Shown here piece by piece: positions 46,386 to 56,310 of a stretch of 64,000 nucleotides of DNA. Where the stretch lies: positions 124,001-188,000 of the forward strand of contig JAACJM010000145.1 in the NCBI GenBank assembly GCA_013368315.1. Direction: 5' to 3'. A program made the translations under genes and the position numbers. The notes below the pieces were generated by a model that saw nothing but the letters and a program-made list of their open reading frames with translations, was not told the DNA's origin and searched no databases. Origin of the DNA: Tetrapyrgos nigripes (taxonomy: Eukaryota; Basidiomycota; Agaricomycetes; Agaricales; Campanellaceae). Position 1 is the stretch's first letter. Every line of letters begins with the position of its first letter.

Positions 46386-48501
46386 ATGACACCTCTGTTC
46401 GTCCAACCTCGAAAAGCCAAACCATGCTCTTATTACCAAATGGGTAATTGTCGATTCTCGGACGAGGAATGCGATTTTTTGCATGTCACCTCCGACATTA
46501 CCATTCCGTCGCCTCATTTGAGAGGGAAGTCTTGTCGGTTTCATCTCGCGGGTCACTGCAGGAACGGGGACGCTTGTCGGTTCAAGCACAGTGATAACCG
46601 GGCGCACCAAGGTATGTGCATGCTATCTCATATATCTCATCCAATTCACATGATTTCAGATGACACTACTTCGAGCTCGCTTGACAATGACGATGGTGGG
46701 GAATGGAACCAAGTGCATCATCATCACCCATGTTCGTACTTCTAGCTTCATCTTAATTTGGGGGCTTTTTCGCTAACAATAAGAAAACCCATAATTTCCG
46801 CTGTTCTTATTGTTATTGTTCTTTCCTCGTTTCCTGTTCAGACCACCATCCCCTATCCCCGACGGGCTTCAGACCTGGGGTACTTCTCTCGCCTATATAC
46901 GCACCGTCTATACCTTTCCCTATTGTCAACGTCAAGGACGGCGCGATGTATCCCCACTCTCCCCTTTGGACTCCCCCGCCCGCTTCTTATGATGGCTACC
47001 CTTATGAGTTACCATCAAGCCCGTCGGCTGTTCCGATATCCCCATACCACTACCAAGAAGAGATGTATTTCTATCCTTTCAGTCCTGTCTATGCCCACGC
47101 CCACCCATATTATGCCCCTCCTCATTCTCATTCTGCGTTGACACCGGCACTACTATCTCCAACGAGATCTTTCGATTCTGCTACCTCGCCAACTTCGACA
47201 CCGACTTCAACAGACCAGTGGTTTACACCACGTAGTACCCGGAACAGTTTCTCTGCTGATTCTGTCAGTTCGGTTGAAGAAGTGGACGACTATTACTACA
47301 ACACCGCTACTAGCCAAGAGGATAAGGACTCAACTAATGGAAAAGAAGGAGAGGAACGTCTTCAACGTCATCAACCAACCTCTTCTACTTCCATTTCTAG
47401 TCGCCCAGAACCGAAACTCGTAATTCCTTGGGATGTGCCAGTTACGCCAGCGCCGTCTCCGGTGGAAGTCTTCTCACCTGCTTCGCTCACACCTATCAGC
47501 ATCGCAAAATCTCTGGGTTCCTCTTCCACTCCCAAATGCCAGTCTCCAGACTCCCGTCCGAGGTCTAAAAAGGAGTTTCATAGACTGACCAAGTATAAGA
47601 GTGAGTGTTGTGTTCCTGTCATCCTGCTGCAAAGGTCGTGAGTTAATTCTTCTCTGTTATCTAGCGAAACCTTGCAAACACTGGAAGGTTAATGGCACCT
47701 GCCCTCATGGCGATGACTGTACTTTGTAAGTCTCCTTCGTTGTTGAACAACTTACTATTTCGTTTTTGTGGTGCTCATGCGTCCTCTTTAGCATTCATAA
47801 CGAAAAGAAGCTTGTCTCGAGCAAATCTCAATCGCAGGTCTCTCCCGTATCGACGACCTCCAATGGTTCTGCAGAGTCTTGTGGTTCAAAACCTGAATCT
47901 CTTCCCGAAAAACCATTAACGGAACTCGAGGAAAAAAGAAGAAGAGGTTTCTTCCCTATAAGCTGGCGAGTCATTGGAGGGGGTGTGCTGATGGGCAAGC
48001 CCAGTAAACCAAGTAGGTGATGTTTCATAGTAACATTGACCTCGACCTGACCACAACTCTGCTCATGTAGAAGAAACGTCGTCACCGAAAACCGTCCCCT
48101 CTTCCGAAGAGCAGAAGGTACCTGCGACTATTGACACCAGTAGTACAAGCCCAACTCTGGTCGTGTTTCCGTCAATCGAGGATTCGTCTCGGGACTCGGA
48201 CGATTACGTCGCTGCAGAATTGACCTTCGACTCGATAATGGACCAGGCACCCAAGAGCGCGACAATTGTCCTGGAGAGAAAGAAAGCAGATGTTCGACAG
48301 AGTGATGTGAATGAAAATGGACCTAGTCAGCGAGCCCGAGCAACTTCTATTCCATCGACCCCGAGAGCTGCGACATTTCTCGGTGGTGCAGTAAGTCTGA
48401 TCCCCCGTTGCTGTCACACTTCTGAGCTTTATCTGACTGATTGTTCCTTTCTTCTGTTCCTGAAGCTTTTCGCAGCAGCTGAGTCTCCCGGAAACCTCTG
48501 A
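46386..48501 (+). CDS. Triple CCCH zinc-finger protein (probable RNA-binding)
   Basis: CCCH fingers usually bind single-stranded RNA. The seven exons are 46386-46611, 46660-46731, 46842-47600, 47665-47725, 47792-48012, 48071-48390 and 48466-48501, for 564 residues. Finger 1 is CSYYQMGNCRFSDEECDFLH (C-x7-C-x6-C-x3-H). Finger 2 is CRFHLAGHCRNGDACRFKH (C-x7-C-x5-C-x3-H). After a long Pro/Tyr/Ser-rich low-complexity segment, finger 3 is CKHWKVNGTCPHGDDCTFIH (C-x8-C-x5-C-x3-H), split by an intron. The rest is Ser/Pro-rich and probably disordered. I chose MTPLFVQPRKAKPCSYY as the start; an upstream exon at 46202 is possible. The specific role is unknown. Confidence 0.88.
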
Positions 48502-49143
48502 CAACCCGAATTCGATATGATTTGATTACCAATTCGTTTTTCCTTTTGTTTCTTTAGAACTCATTCGACCTTCATTTACGGACAGAGCTTTGGTAGAACA
48601 ATGGTGGAAGTCTTTTGTTATCTCATTTGTATTTATAGTACATACTTCGACCTTCACTGTTAGTCTGTTTTCTTTTGTGTATCTCTCAGGAATACCTGCT
48701 GTACAATAACATGTCCGACGATTTTTGCTTCAATGAATGTATTTCCCGGAATACAAAGTTCAGCCTCAAGTTGACTAATCCTTCTCGTTGTTCGCGACCA
48801 CTTCAACACACTAAACAAGGCGGCATCTTATACTTTCTATACCTCCATGAAGATCCCCTTCTTCAAGCAGCTTGCATTAGTCCCAAATCAGAACAAAAGC
48901 AGAACAAGAAACCGTTCATTCCGTCGAGTCACAGTTTGAATAGTCCCGGATCACCTGTTTCCATTCATTGACTGTCTTGTAGGTCCACAGCATCACGATA
49001 ATGCATGGACTGTATACATTCTGCCATTCATTCTCTTTTCCAGCTCGTTGCCAAAGCGTGGTCGGTTCCAAAAACAGGTGAAGGCCCTTGTTTACTCCCT
49101 CCGCGCTGGTTCCTAGACGACGACTTTGTATTTTCATCCCCTG
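48502..49143 (+). promoter_or_regulatory. Upstream region of the first HET gene
   Basis: No coding sequence is recognised. It includes a TCGTTGCCAAAGCGTGGTC segment (about 49044) related to TCGTTGCCAAAGCGTCCTA upstream of the second HET gene. It ends at a 5'-UTR donor (CCTGGTGAGTC) at 49144. Confidence 0.5.
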
Positions 49144-49220
49144 GTGAGTCTATTTTTCACCGACTGCAGACTACTGCAGATTCTTGAATTCTCGAAATTG
49201 ACCGCCCGTCAGGTTTGCAG
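49144..49220 (+). other. 5'-UTR intron of HET gene 1
   Basis: GTGAGTC..TTTGCAG lies 11 bp before the ATG. The same position has an intron in HET genes 2 and 3. Confidence 0.7.
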
Positions 49221-49231
49221 CTACATACACC

Positions 49232-51460
49232 ATGCGTCTTCTGAACACGGATACTTTACAGCTCAAGAGCTTTTTTGGCGGCGACATCCCTCCATACGCG
49301 ATTCTTTCTCATACATGGGGCAAGACTGAGGATGAGGTCACTTTCCAGGATATGATGGCTGAGGATCATTCGGTTGCGGAAGGCAAAGCAGGCTACAAAA
49401 AGATCCGGGGTGCTTGTCTGTACGCCCAGAAGTACAAGTTTGAATGGATCTGGATTGACTCATGCTGCATCAACAAGGAGAGCAGCGCTGAGCTCTCTGA
49501 AGCTATCAACTCGATGTACTCGTATTACGAGGATTCCGAGGTCTGCTACGTCTATCTGGAGGAGGCCGTTTGCAGCGAAGATATTAGGGACGCAGGATCC
49601 GAGTTCAGGAATTGCAAGTGGTTCACGAGGGGTTGGACGTTGCAGGAGTTGTTGGCGCCGTCTTATGTTGTGTTTTTGGACAAGGATTGGAAGATGCTTG
49701 GGACGAGATACAGCTTGGCAGACGCAGTTTCCGTCATAACCTCCATCCCAGAATCTGTCTTCAAAGATGGGAATTTCGACAGGTTCAGCGTAGCCCAGAA
49801 GATGTCGTGGGCTTCTATGAGGCAGACGACGAGGCCGGAGGACCAGGCGTACTGCTTATTGGGGATTTTTGGGGTTAGCATGCCGCCTATCTATGGTGAA
49901 GGTGGTGCGAGGGCATTCATGCGACTTCAGCAGGAGATCATCAATATTTCTGATGATCGCAGCATATTTGCCTGGGTTGCACCTTATGGACAAGGAAGCT
50001 TTAGGGGATTATTGGCAAGGTCTCCTTTCGAGTTCAGAATGTCTGGTGAAGTGAGGGCTTCGGAATCAGATGTCATCGGAGACTCGTCGTTTTCTTTTGG
50101 CAATAATGGACTTCGGATACATCTCCCACTTCGATCCATCGAACCAGTGCCCCCTGTCGATACTGAGGCTCGCGAACCTGTACGAAGCTTCCCCTGGTCT
50201 CCTTGGTCCAGCACTTCTGCACCAAATTCCATCCGTGAACGGTCATATCGCGAAGGCACTATCTTCTTTGCACCTCTGCATTGTCGGTCTGACCGCGACC
50301 CCGAGAATTGTTTTGCCGTCTATCTGCAAAAGGTAGCCGGAGGACGTTATGTGCGCTACCGCCCCGATCAGCTCCCAATCATTCCCACTACGTCACAACT
50401 TCAACGTGACATGCGCCAGGTTGTTGTAAAGGAGAATGCAGGCATTCCTCGCAAGGTCAAAAACGATTGCAATTTTGGTGATCATCATGGCAATTTGTCC
50501 ATCCGAACTACACCCGGCGTCTTCCTCAGATACGATCACCAACATCCACTGTCAAGGGTCATTGATAGGGAGGAGAAGGAGCAGGCCATTGGGGAGACGT
50601 TACTCGAGATTATTCGCCGACCTGCTGGTACTCCTAGCGAAACCTGGGCCATTGCAAATCTGAAATATCGATGTGCAAAGTCTGGCGATATCTTTTTCAT
50701 TGACCTGGGATTCTATGATAACGCATTTCTTCGTTTCTCCATGAGGAATTACTCAGAGGAATTACCGCAGTGGATTAACGACCCTTGTCTGGACTGGATG
50801 CAGTTTCATATGAAGGGTCCTGGGCTTGTGACTATCACTTACCAGATGACAGGCGATCGAAAACTAAGAATTTTCGAAGTCGAGTATAAAGCCCCAGCCA
50901 TTGCGCACACACCGAGGCTATTCCAGCCCACCACGTTGGGGTTCATGGTCCCTTCCATGTTTAGAGAAAACGTCAAGTCCAGTATTGGGGAGACCCTTCA
51001 GGGCAAGATATTTAGCCTTGAAAGTGTCTTCCCGAGGGATTTCTTTGGCAAGGAATACCGAGGGCAGACCTACGTTGATATGTCGGATATCCAGGATGCG
51101 CAGCGTATGTTACGCGTCCTCAAATACAAATCCTACAACCGCCATCCTAAAGACAAGATCCGAAAATGTGTATATGTAGTCCTCGGACTTCATGGGTCTA
51201 GCGCATGGGCGGACGTCATCATCCAGCGCGATCCACAAATTGAAGGTCTAATGAAGGATATTTGGGAATCTTACCTTGACTCTGGACCACGGGCAGAGAA
51301 GAGATTGCAGCCTAGCCCTCGAGCTTCACTCGGAGATGCAACATACGCTCCAATACTACATGGTTCTAGACGTCCGAGTGTCATTGTTGACGTCAAGGAG
51401 AGAACTACCCTCCATCTTGGCTCACATCTCGTTGACATTAGTTACTCTTCTTTGAGATAA
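49232..51460 (+). CDS. HET-domain protein 1 (heterokaryon-incompatibility type)
   Basis: This single coding exon of 742 residues encodes an N-terminal HET domain (residues about 21-145): PYAILSHTWG, WIWIDSCCINKESSAELSEA, YYEDSEVCYVYLE and WFTRGWTLQELLAP. Next comes the segment usual in Agaricomycete HET proteins (about 185-235): RPEDQAYCLLGIFGVSMPPI and YGEGGARAFMRLQQE. The C-terminal about 490 residues match the two neighbouring paralogues but no family I can name. HET proteins act in allorecognition and regulated cell death after cell fusion. The 5' UTR has an intron at 49144-49220. No NACHT or repeat sensor is present. Confidence 0.93.
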   Translation: MRLLNTDTLQLKSFFGGDIPPYAILSHTWGKTEDEVTFQDMMAEDHSVAEGKAGYKKIRGACLYAQKYKFEWIWIDSCCINKESSAELSEAINSMYSYYEDSEVCYVYLEEAVCSEDIRDAGSEFRNCKWFTRGWTLQELLAPSYVVFLDKDWKMLGTRYSLADAVSVITSIPESVFKDGNFDRFSVAQKMSWASMRQTTRPEDQAYCLLGIFGVSMPPIYGEGGARAFMRLQQEIINISDDRSIFAWVAPYGQGSFRGLLARSPFEFRMSGEVRASESDVIGDSSFSFGNNGLRIHLPLRSIEPVPPVDTEAREPVRSFPWSPWSSTSAPNSIRERSYREGTIFFAPLHCRSDRDPENCFAVYLQKVAGGRYVRYRPDQLPIIPTTSQLQRDMRQVVVKENAGIPRKVKNDCNFGDHHGNLSIRTTPGVFLRYDHQHPLSRVIDREEKEQAIGETLLEIIRRPAGTPSETWAIANLKYRCAKSGDIFFIDLGFYDNAFLRFSMRNYSEELPQWINDPCLDWMQFHMKGPGLVTITYQMTGDRKLRIFEVEYKAPAIAHTPRLFQPTTLGFMVPSMFRENVKSSIGETLQGKIFSLESVFPRDFFGKEYRGQTYVDMSDIQDAQRMLRVLKYKSYNRHPKDKIRKCVYVVLGLHGSSAWADVIIQRDPQIEGLMKDIWESYLDSGPRAEKRLQPSPRASLGDATYAPILHGSRRPSVIVDVKERTTLHLGSHLVDISYSSLR

Positions 51461-51880
51461 CGCCCTCCAGGACCTCCAGGAGGCCAGGAACATGTGTTTT
51501 GACCTCCTAGACTCGACAACAGGGATATTTTACCGCGATTTCCCGAGGTCTCTTATTCGTAGCGACCTTTGATAGAACTCGCTTCTGTTTGACTCCGTTG
51601 GTCTGTCATAGAGTATAGACTAACGGCCGTCACCTTAGTAGATTCATATTCTCTTTTATCTGTAATTGCCTAGAGGGTTTTCGCTGTACGATAATTGCAT
51701 AGATGCTGAAGGCTTCGAAAATGACCTGTAATTTGGAGACGCCTTTCCGCCGATGACGATGGTGCATGGGCACTTGACTACTCATCAATTTGAAGAGTAA
51801 AGCATGTAGTAACGAGATTTGAGGAAACAAGGAAACGTCACCAAAAGCAGAACAATAAACACTCCCTCCGTGTCAATATT
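51461..51880. other. Intergenic DNA after HET gene 1
   Basis: No gene or repeat is recognised. The left end must hold the 3' UTR of HET gene 1. Confidence 0.4.
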
Positions 51881-51889
51881 TGAATTGTC

Positions 51890-51975
51890 CAACGGGGACT
51901 TCAACGAGACTTGTGGGTGTCAATTCATTCGAACCCTAGTTTTGTATGGCCTAAACGAGCTCAAAGCGCACGTGT
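51890..51975 (+). repeat. Shared upstream repeat, HET gene 2 copy
   Basis: AACGGGGACTTCAACGAGAC and the following 65 bp recur at 55989-56070 upstream of HET gene 3 with few changes. It is part of the tandem duplication unit. Confidence 0.85.
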
Positions 51976-52152
51976 TGTTCAGACTGAACTATGTAGTAGG
52001 ACTTTGTACTACTTTGTACCAAACCAACCGCAAACTTCTGCAATGCATTCCGATTTGTTCGTATCGCCATTCATTCTTATTGTCACCTCGTTGCCAAAGC
52101 GTCCTACCTTCCAAACAGTGTGGAATGAATGCCTTGAAGAAGCCTGAGAGGC

Positions 52153-52159
52153 TATATAA
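52153..52159 (+). promoter_or_regulatory. TATA box of HET gene 2
   Basis: TATATAA lies in GAGGCTATATAAGGATACTT, about 60 bp before the 5'-UTR intron donor. The HET gene 3 copy reads GAGGCTGTATAAGAATACTT. Confidence 0.65.
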
Positions 52160-52221
52160 GGATACTTCAAGGTCGATGTGAACCCATTGGTTTTAACTTT
52201 TTGATTTCATCCCCAGTCACG

Positions 52222-52283
52222 GTGAGTCTCTCTTTCCGCAATCGCAACTTCATTCCAAACCCTCACAGTTCACCGTCTTTTAG
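52222..52283 (+). other. 5'-UTR intron of HET gene 2
   Basis: GTGAGTCTCTCT..TTTTAG, ending 15 bp before the ATG, aligns with the intron at 56236-56295. Confidence 0.75.
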
Positions 52284-52298
52284 ACCTACATCGGCATC

Positions 52299-54554
52299 AT
52301 GCGTCTTTTGCACACAGACACTTTGCAGCTCGAGAGTTTTGACAGTGACATTCCTCCATACGCGATTCTGTCTCATACCTGGGGCAAGGATGAGGTCACT
52401 TTCCAGGAAATGATGGTGGCGAATCGTTCAGCTGCCACGAAGCGCAAAGCAGGCTGGCAAAAGATTTTCGGTGCTTGTCGATACGCTCGGAAGTATGACT
52501 TCAAATGGATTTGGATTGACACATGCTGCATCAACAAGGAAAGTAGCGCTGAGCTCTCTGAAGCGCTCAACTCGATGTACGCGTATTACGAGGACGCTCA
52601 GGTCTGCTACGTCTATCTGGAGGACGCCAAGCACGACAACTTCAACTTCAACAAATGCAGATGGTTCACGAGGGGCTGGACGTTGCAGGAACTATTGGCA
52701 CCGTCCTATGTCGTCTTTCTTGACCAGTGCTGGGAGGTGATTGGGACGAGATATAGTTTGGCAGACGTTGTCTCTGCCACCACTTCCATTCCGGTATCTG
52801 TCTTCAGAGATGGGGATCTCGACAAGTTCGGCGTAGCTCAGAAGATGTCGTGGGCTGCTCCGAGGCAGACATCGCGACCGGAGGACATGGCATACTGCCT
52901 CTTGGGAATCTTCAGGGTCAGCATGTCGCCTATCTACGGTGAAGGTGGTGCGAGGGCGTTCATGCGACTTCAGCAGGAGATCATCAACATCTCGGATGAT
53001 CGCAGCATATTCGCTTGGGTCGCGCCACATGGCGAAAACGAGCCGAGAGGACTGTTGGCGAGGTCTCCTGCCGAGTTTAGATGGTCTAGTGAAGTGCAGG
53101 CTTCCGAGGCAGACGACATTGGGGACACGTCATTTTCTTTTGGCAACAACGGCTTGCGGATCCATCTCCCTCTTGTACCCGTCGAACCAGTCTCTGCTGT
53201 CGTCTCCGAGACTGCAAAGACTCAGAGATCTGCAAATCTCCTGCGTCGCTGGTCACGGGTTTCAGCAGTAGACACTGAACCGTCATATCCTGTCGGCACC
53301 ATATTCTCTGCACCTCTACACTGCTGTTCCGAGCGGAATCTCGAGACAGGTTTTGCGGTCTATCTGCAGAAGGTTGCTGGGGAGCGATACGTCCGCTGCC
53401 GGCCAGAAGAGCTGGCGATCATTCCTGCTGCGTCACGGCAACCTGACATATGCCAGGTGGTCGTAAAAGAGAATCCAGGCATTTCTCGCAAGGTCAAGAA
53501 CGATCATAATGCCACTCGCCTATCCATCCGAAATACTACACCCGGCGTCTTCCTCAGTAGAGACGGTCACCTTGAAAATAACCTGTCAACGGTCCCTGAT
53601 CCTGATAAAGACAAGGAGGTGCAGGGCATGAAGGAGACGTTGGTCAACATTAAGTATTGGCCTGATGTTAATATGGGTAGGGGGACCTGGCCCGTTGCAC
53701 ATCTGAAATACCGATGTTTGAAGTATGAATTTCTCGTCGAGCTGGGCTTCAAGTGTGATGTCGGCTCTCTTCGCTTTGCCATGAGGCCATACTCTACGCC
53801 AGCGAGTCTATGGAACGATAATGACGACCCTTGCCGGGATTGGATGATCATGAAGCACCCTCTCATGGGTGCCGGATTTGTGTCCGTCGCTTACCACATG
53901 ACAGGAGACGAGACAGTCAGGATACTCGAAGTCCGGTATGTGGGCCCAGATAAAGCAAAACTTTTACCGATTTCGCGCGCACTACTCCAACCTCAGGAGG
54001 AGAAGAAGGAGAAGGAGGAGAAGGAGGAAAAACCCTTCAGGTTGGGTTTCATGGTTCCATCCATGATTCGGGAGAAAGTCGAGTCCAACTTTTTTGGCAG
54101 GACACACGAGCCAAAGGTGTTCCATCTCACGGATGTCTTCCCGTCGGACTTCTTTGGCAAGGAGTACACAGGCCAAACCTATGTGGATATGTCTGCCCTC
54201 GAGGAAAGGGCGCAGTTCCGTGTCCTCACTTACACTGCACCTTCTAACACTAATCCCAAGGACACAACCCCGACGTGTGTTTATGTGGTAATTGGTTTCC
54301 ATAAATCCAAGGCGTGGATGGACATTGTTGTTTCTACCGACTCTCCCAAACTTCTTTGGGAGTCTTATTGTGATAAGGGTTCGAGAGCACCGACTCGAAT
54401 CCAGTGTAGCCCGGACGCCACGCCGCTTGTATTGACTGCAGAAATTACGCGGTCGCTCAAACGGCCAAATTTTACTGGCAATGTGAAGGAACGGAACAGT
54501 CTTCAACTGGGGTCTCATGTTCTCTCTGTAAACTACTTCATGACCCCACAATAA
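52299..54554 (+). CDS. HET-domain protein 2
   Basis: This single coding exon of 751 residues is a close paralogue of genes 1 and 3. HET domain motifs are PYAILSHTWGKDEVTFQEMM, WIWIDTCCINKESSAELSEA and CRWFTRGWTLQELLAP. It lacks the about 10-residue SEDIRD segment found in genes 1 and 3, so the loop before WFTRGW is shorter. RPEDMAYCLLGIFRVSMSPI follows. A charged run of Lys/Glu (EEKKEKEEKEEKP, from GAG/AAG triplets at about 53998-54035) is specific to this copy. The gene is intact and preceded by a TATA box and a 5'-UTR intron. Confidence 0.93.
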   Translation: MRLLHTDTLQLESFDSDIPPYAILSHTWGKDEVTFQEMMVANRSAATKRKAGWQKIFGACRYARKYDFKWIWIDTCCINKESSAELSEALNSMYAYYEDAQVCYVYLEDAKHDNFNFNKCRWFTRGWTLQELLAPSYVVFLDQCWEVIGTRYSLADVVSATTSIPVSVFRDGDLDKFGVAQKMSWAAPRQTSRPEDMAYCLLGIFRVSMSPIYGEGGARAFMRLQQEIINISDDRSIFAWVAPHGENEPRGLLARSPAEFRWSSEVQASEADDIGDTSFSFGNNGLRIHLPLVPVEPVSAVVSETAKTQRSANLLRRWSRVSAVDTEPSYPVGTIFSAPLHCCSERNLETGFAVYLQKVAGERYVRCRPEELAIIPAASRQPDICQVVVKENPGISRKVKNDHNATRLSIRNTTPGVFLSRDGHLENNLSTVPDPDKDKEVQGMKETLVNIKYWPDVNMGRGTWPVAHLKYRCLKYEFLVELGFKCDVGSLRFAMRPYSTPASLWNDNDDPCRDWMIMKHPLMGAGFVSVAYHMTGDETVRILEVRYVGPDKAKLLPISRALLQPQEEKKEKEEKEEKPFRLGFMVPSMIREKVESNFFGRTHEPKVFHLTDVFPSDFFGKEYTGQTYVDMSALEERAQFRVLTYTAPSNTNPKDTTPTCVYVVIGFHKSKAWMDIVVSTDSPKLLWESYCDKGSRAPTRIQCSPDATPLVLTAEITRSLKRPNFTGNVKERNSLQLGSHVLSVNYFMTPQ

Positions 54555-55985
54555 TATATTTCATTTGATCTTTGGAAGCCTCTACTCCGGGACCCCCCTC
54601 AAATTCTCGAGTACACGGATAGGGGTAATCCTAAGCCGATCGCGATAAATAGTCCTGGTGCATCTACACTTTGTTCTGACGATGCAGTACCGTTGATATG
54701 TATATTCAGTGGAATCCGGATAGCCAAAGAGAGAGCGAACGTGCAAGTATAAGAGCATGACAGAGAGTAGAGAGAGTAGAGACAGAGATGTAGAACAGGG
54801 TGGAGAGTATAGAGAGCCTGAAACGAGACAGCAAATACAAAGTCTTTCCGGTCCATTTCTTCCGACTTCCAAATAGTCAGTCTCCAACCAGACCCTAACG
54901 AAGTTATAATAATATTTTATGTATTTTATCGAACAGATGCACACACCTGAGAATAAGGATGAGTCTAGCTTGACACGCTGCAAGACAGACTTGAGGACTG
55001 GGGCTGTAGATTGTAGAAATTGTTACACATCCAATGAGCACGAGAAACAAAACGACTCGATTCCAGCTCGATGCGGGGACCCATCGTGCTACTCTTGTTG
55101 ACGGAGAGGAGGAGGGATGAAGCTGGTGAGGGTGAGGGAAAAGCAGTGGAGTAAGGTTATTTTGGAGGATAATTGGACTTGAAGTCGTCAGAATTGAGGA
55201 TACCAGGGGTTTTGAAGAGTATAAAGCACGTAATAAGACTAACATAAGGAACGGAAGGAAGGAAAGAATTTATACACAAAAGCTACAGAAGTGTAATGAA
55301 TACTTAGTAGTTCTACGCGGACCTAATTACTGGATACAGCGGGGCAAGCAACAACGCCGTAGGGCCAATCGTCCTTGCAGGCATGGTAGAGCGCCTACGT
55401 CGCTGAAGCACTTGAATACGACGCGGAGGTGGTACGACGTTGTCTCAACGCGAAGTTGACAGTATGGCGAAGACTCAATGCAGTAGAAGCCGGGATGAAT
55501 CGACATATGAAAAAGCAGCAGGGCTATCGAAGGTTAGTAGAGTAATAGTAATAGTAAGACCAATAGTAGGAAAGGGAAACAGTAAACCGAGAGAAGAGAC
55601 AATAAGAAAAGAAAATGATAATCGTCTGCAGAGGCGACCACTGAGGAGACCTCTAGATCTGTACCCAAGACATTTAGTTTCACCGATGCAACTAGATCAA
55701 CCCTTCTATATCCAACTCGAATTTACTCTCGTTCGTCTGTCCAGACCTCGTCTATTCTCGGCATCCCACCTCTATCCTTCCAAATAATGAAAGCGTTGTG
55801 AATGAATGCCGCCGTTGCAGCAACCAGGTGAAAGCCAGGAAGGAACATTTCGAGAGCGCAGGTCAAGTTTCAACACGACCCAGCTTGTCGGATGGCAGTT
55901 CCAACAGGTATCTCAGGTACTAGATACTAGTAGACATGACTCGCGACACCTTGCCAAACCAAAGAACAAACCTCACATCAAACCC
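54555..55985. other. Intergenic DNA between HET genes 2 and 3
   Basis: No supported gene. A GA-rich stretch (54725-54820) and several random-looking frames are present. The length (1.4 kb against 0.4 kb after gene 1) suggests extra inserted DNA, but I see no inverted or direct repeats marking it. Confidence 0.4.
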
Positions 55986-55988
55986 AAC

Positions 55989-56070
55989 GGGGACCTCAAC
56001 GAGACTTTGTGGGTGCCAATTCATTCGAACCCCAGTTTTGTATGGCCAAACGAGCTCAAAGCGCACATGT
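55989..56070 (+). repeat. Shared upstream repeat, HET gene 3 copy
   Basis: AACGGGGACCTCAACGAGAC and following sequence match 51890-51975. It lies about 240 bp before the gene 3 start. Confidence 0.85.
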
Positions 56071-56235
56071 CTTTGTACCAAACTTGGCAAGATGGCTTCT
56101 GCTGCACTGCATTCGTTCTGTATCGTCATTCATTCTTGCTGTCACCTCGTTACCTTCCGGACAGTGTTGAATGCCCTGAAGAAGCCTAAGAGGCTGTATA
56201 AGAATACTTCAATTGGTTTTTGATTTCATCCCCAG

Positions 56236-56295
56236 GTGAGTCTCTCTCTTCAATCGCAATTTAATCACCGACCCTCACAGTTGGCCGTTTCTTAG
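56236..56295 (+). other. 5'-UTR intron of HET gene 3
   Basis: GTGAGTCTCTCT..TTCTTAG, ending 15 bp before the ATG at 56311. Confidence 0.75.
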
Positions 56296-56310
56296 ATCTA
56301 CAACACCATC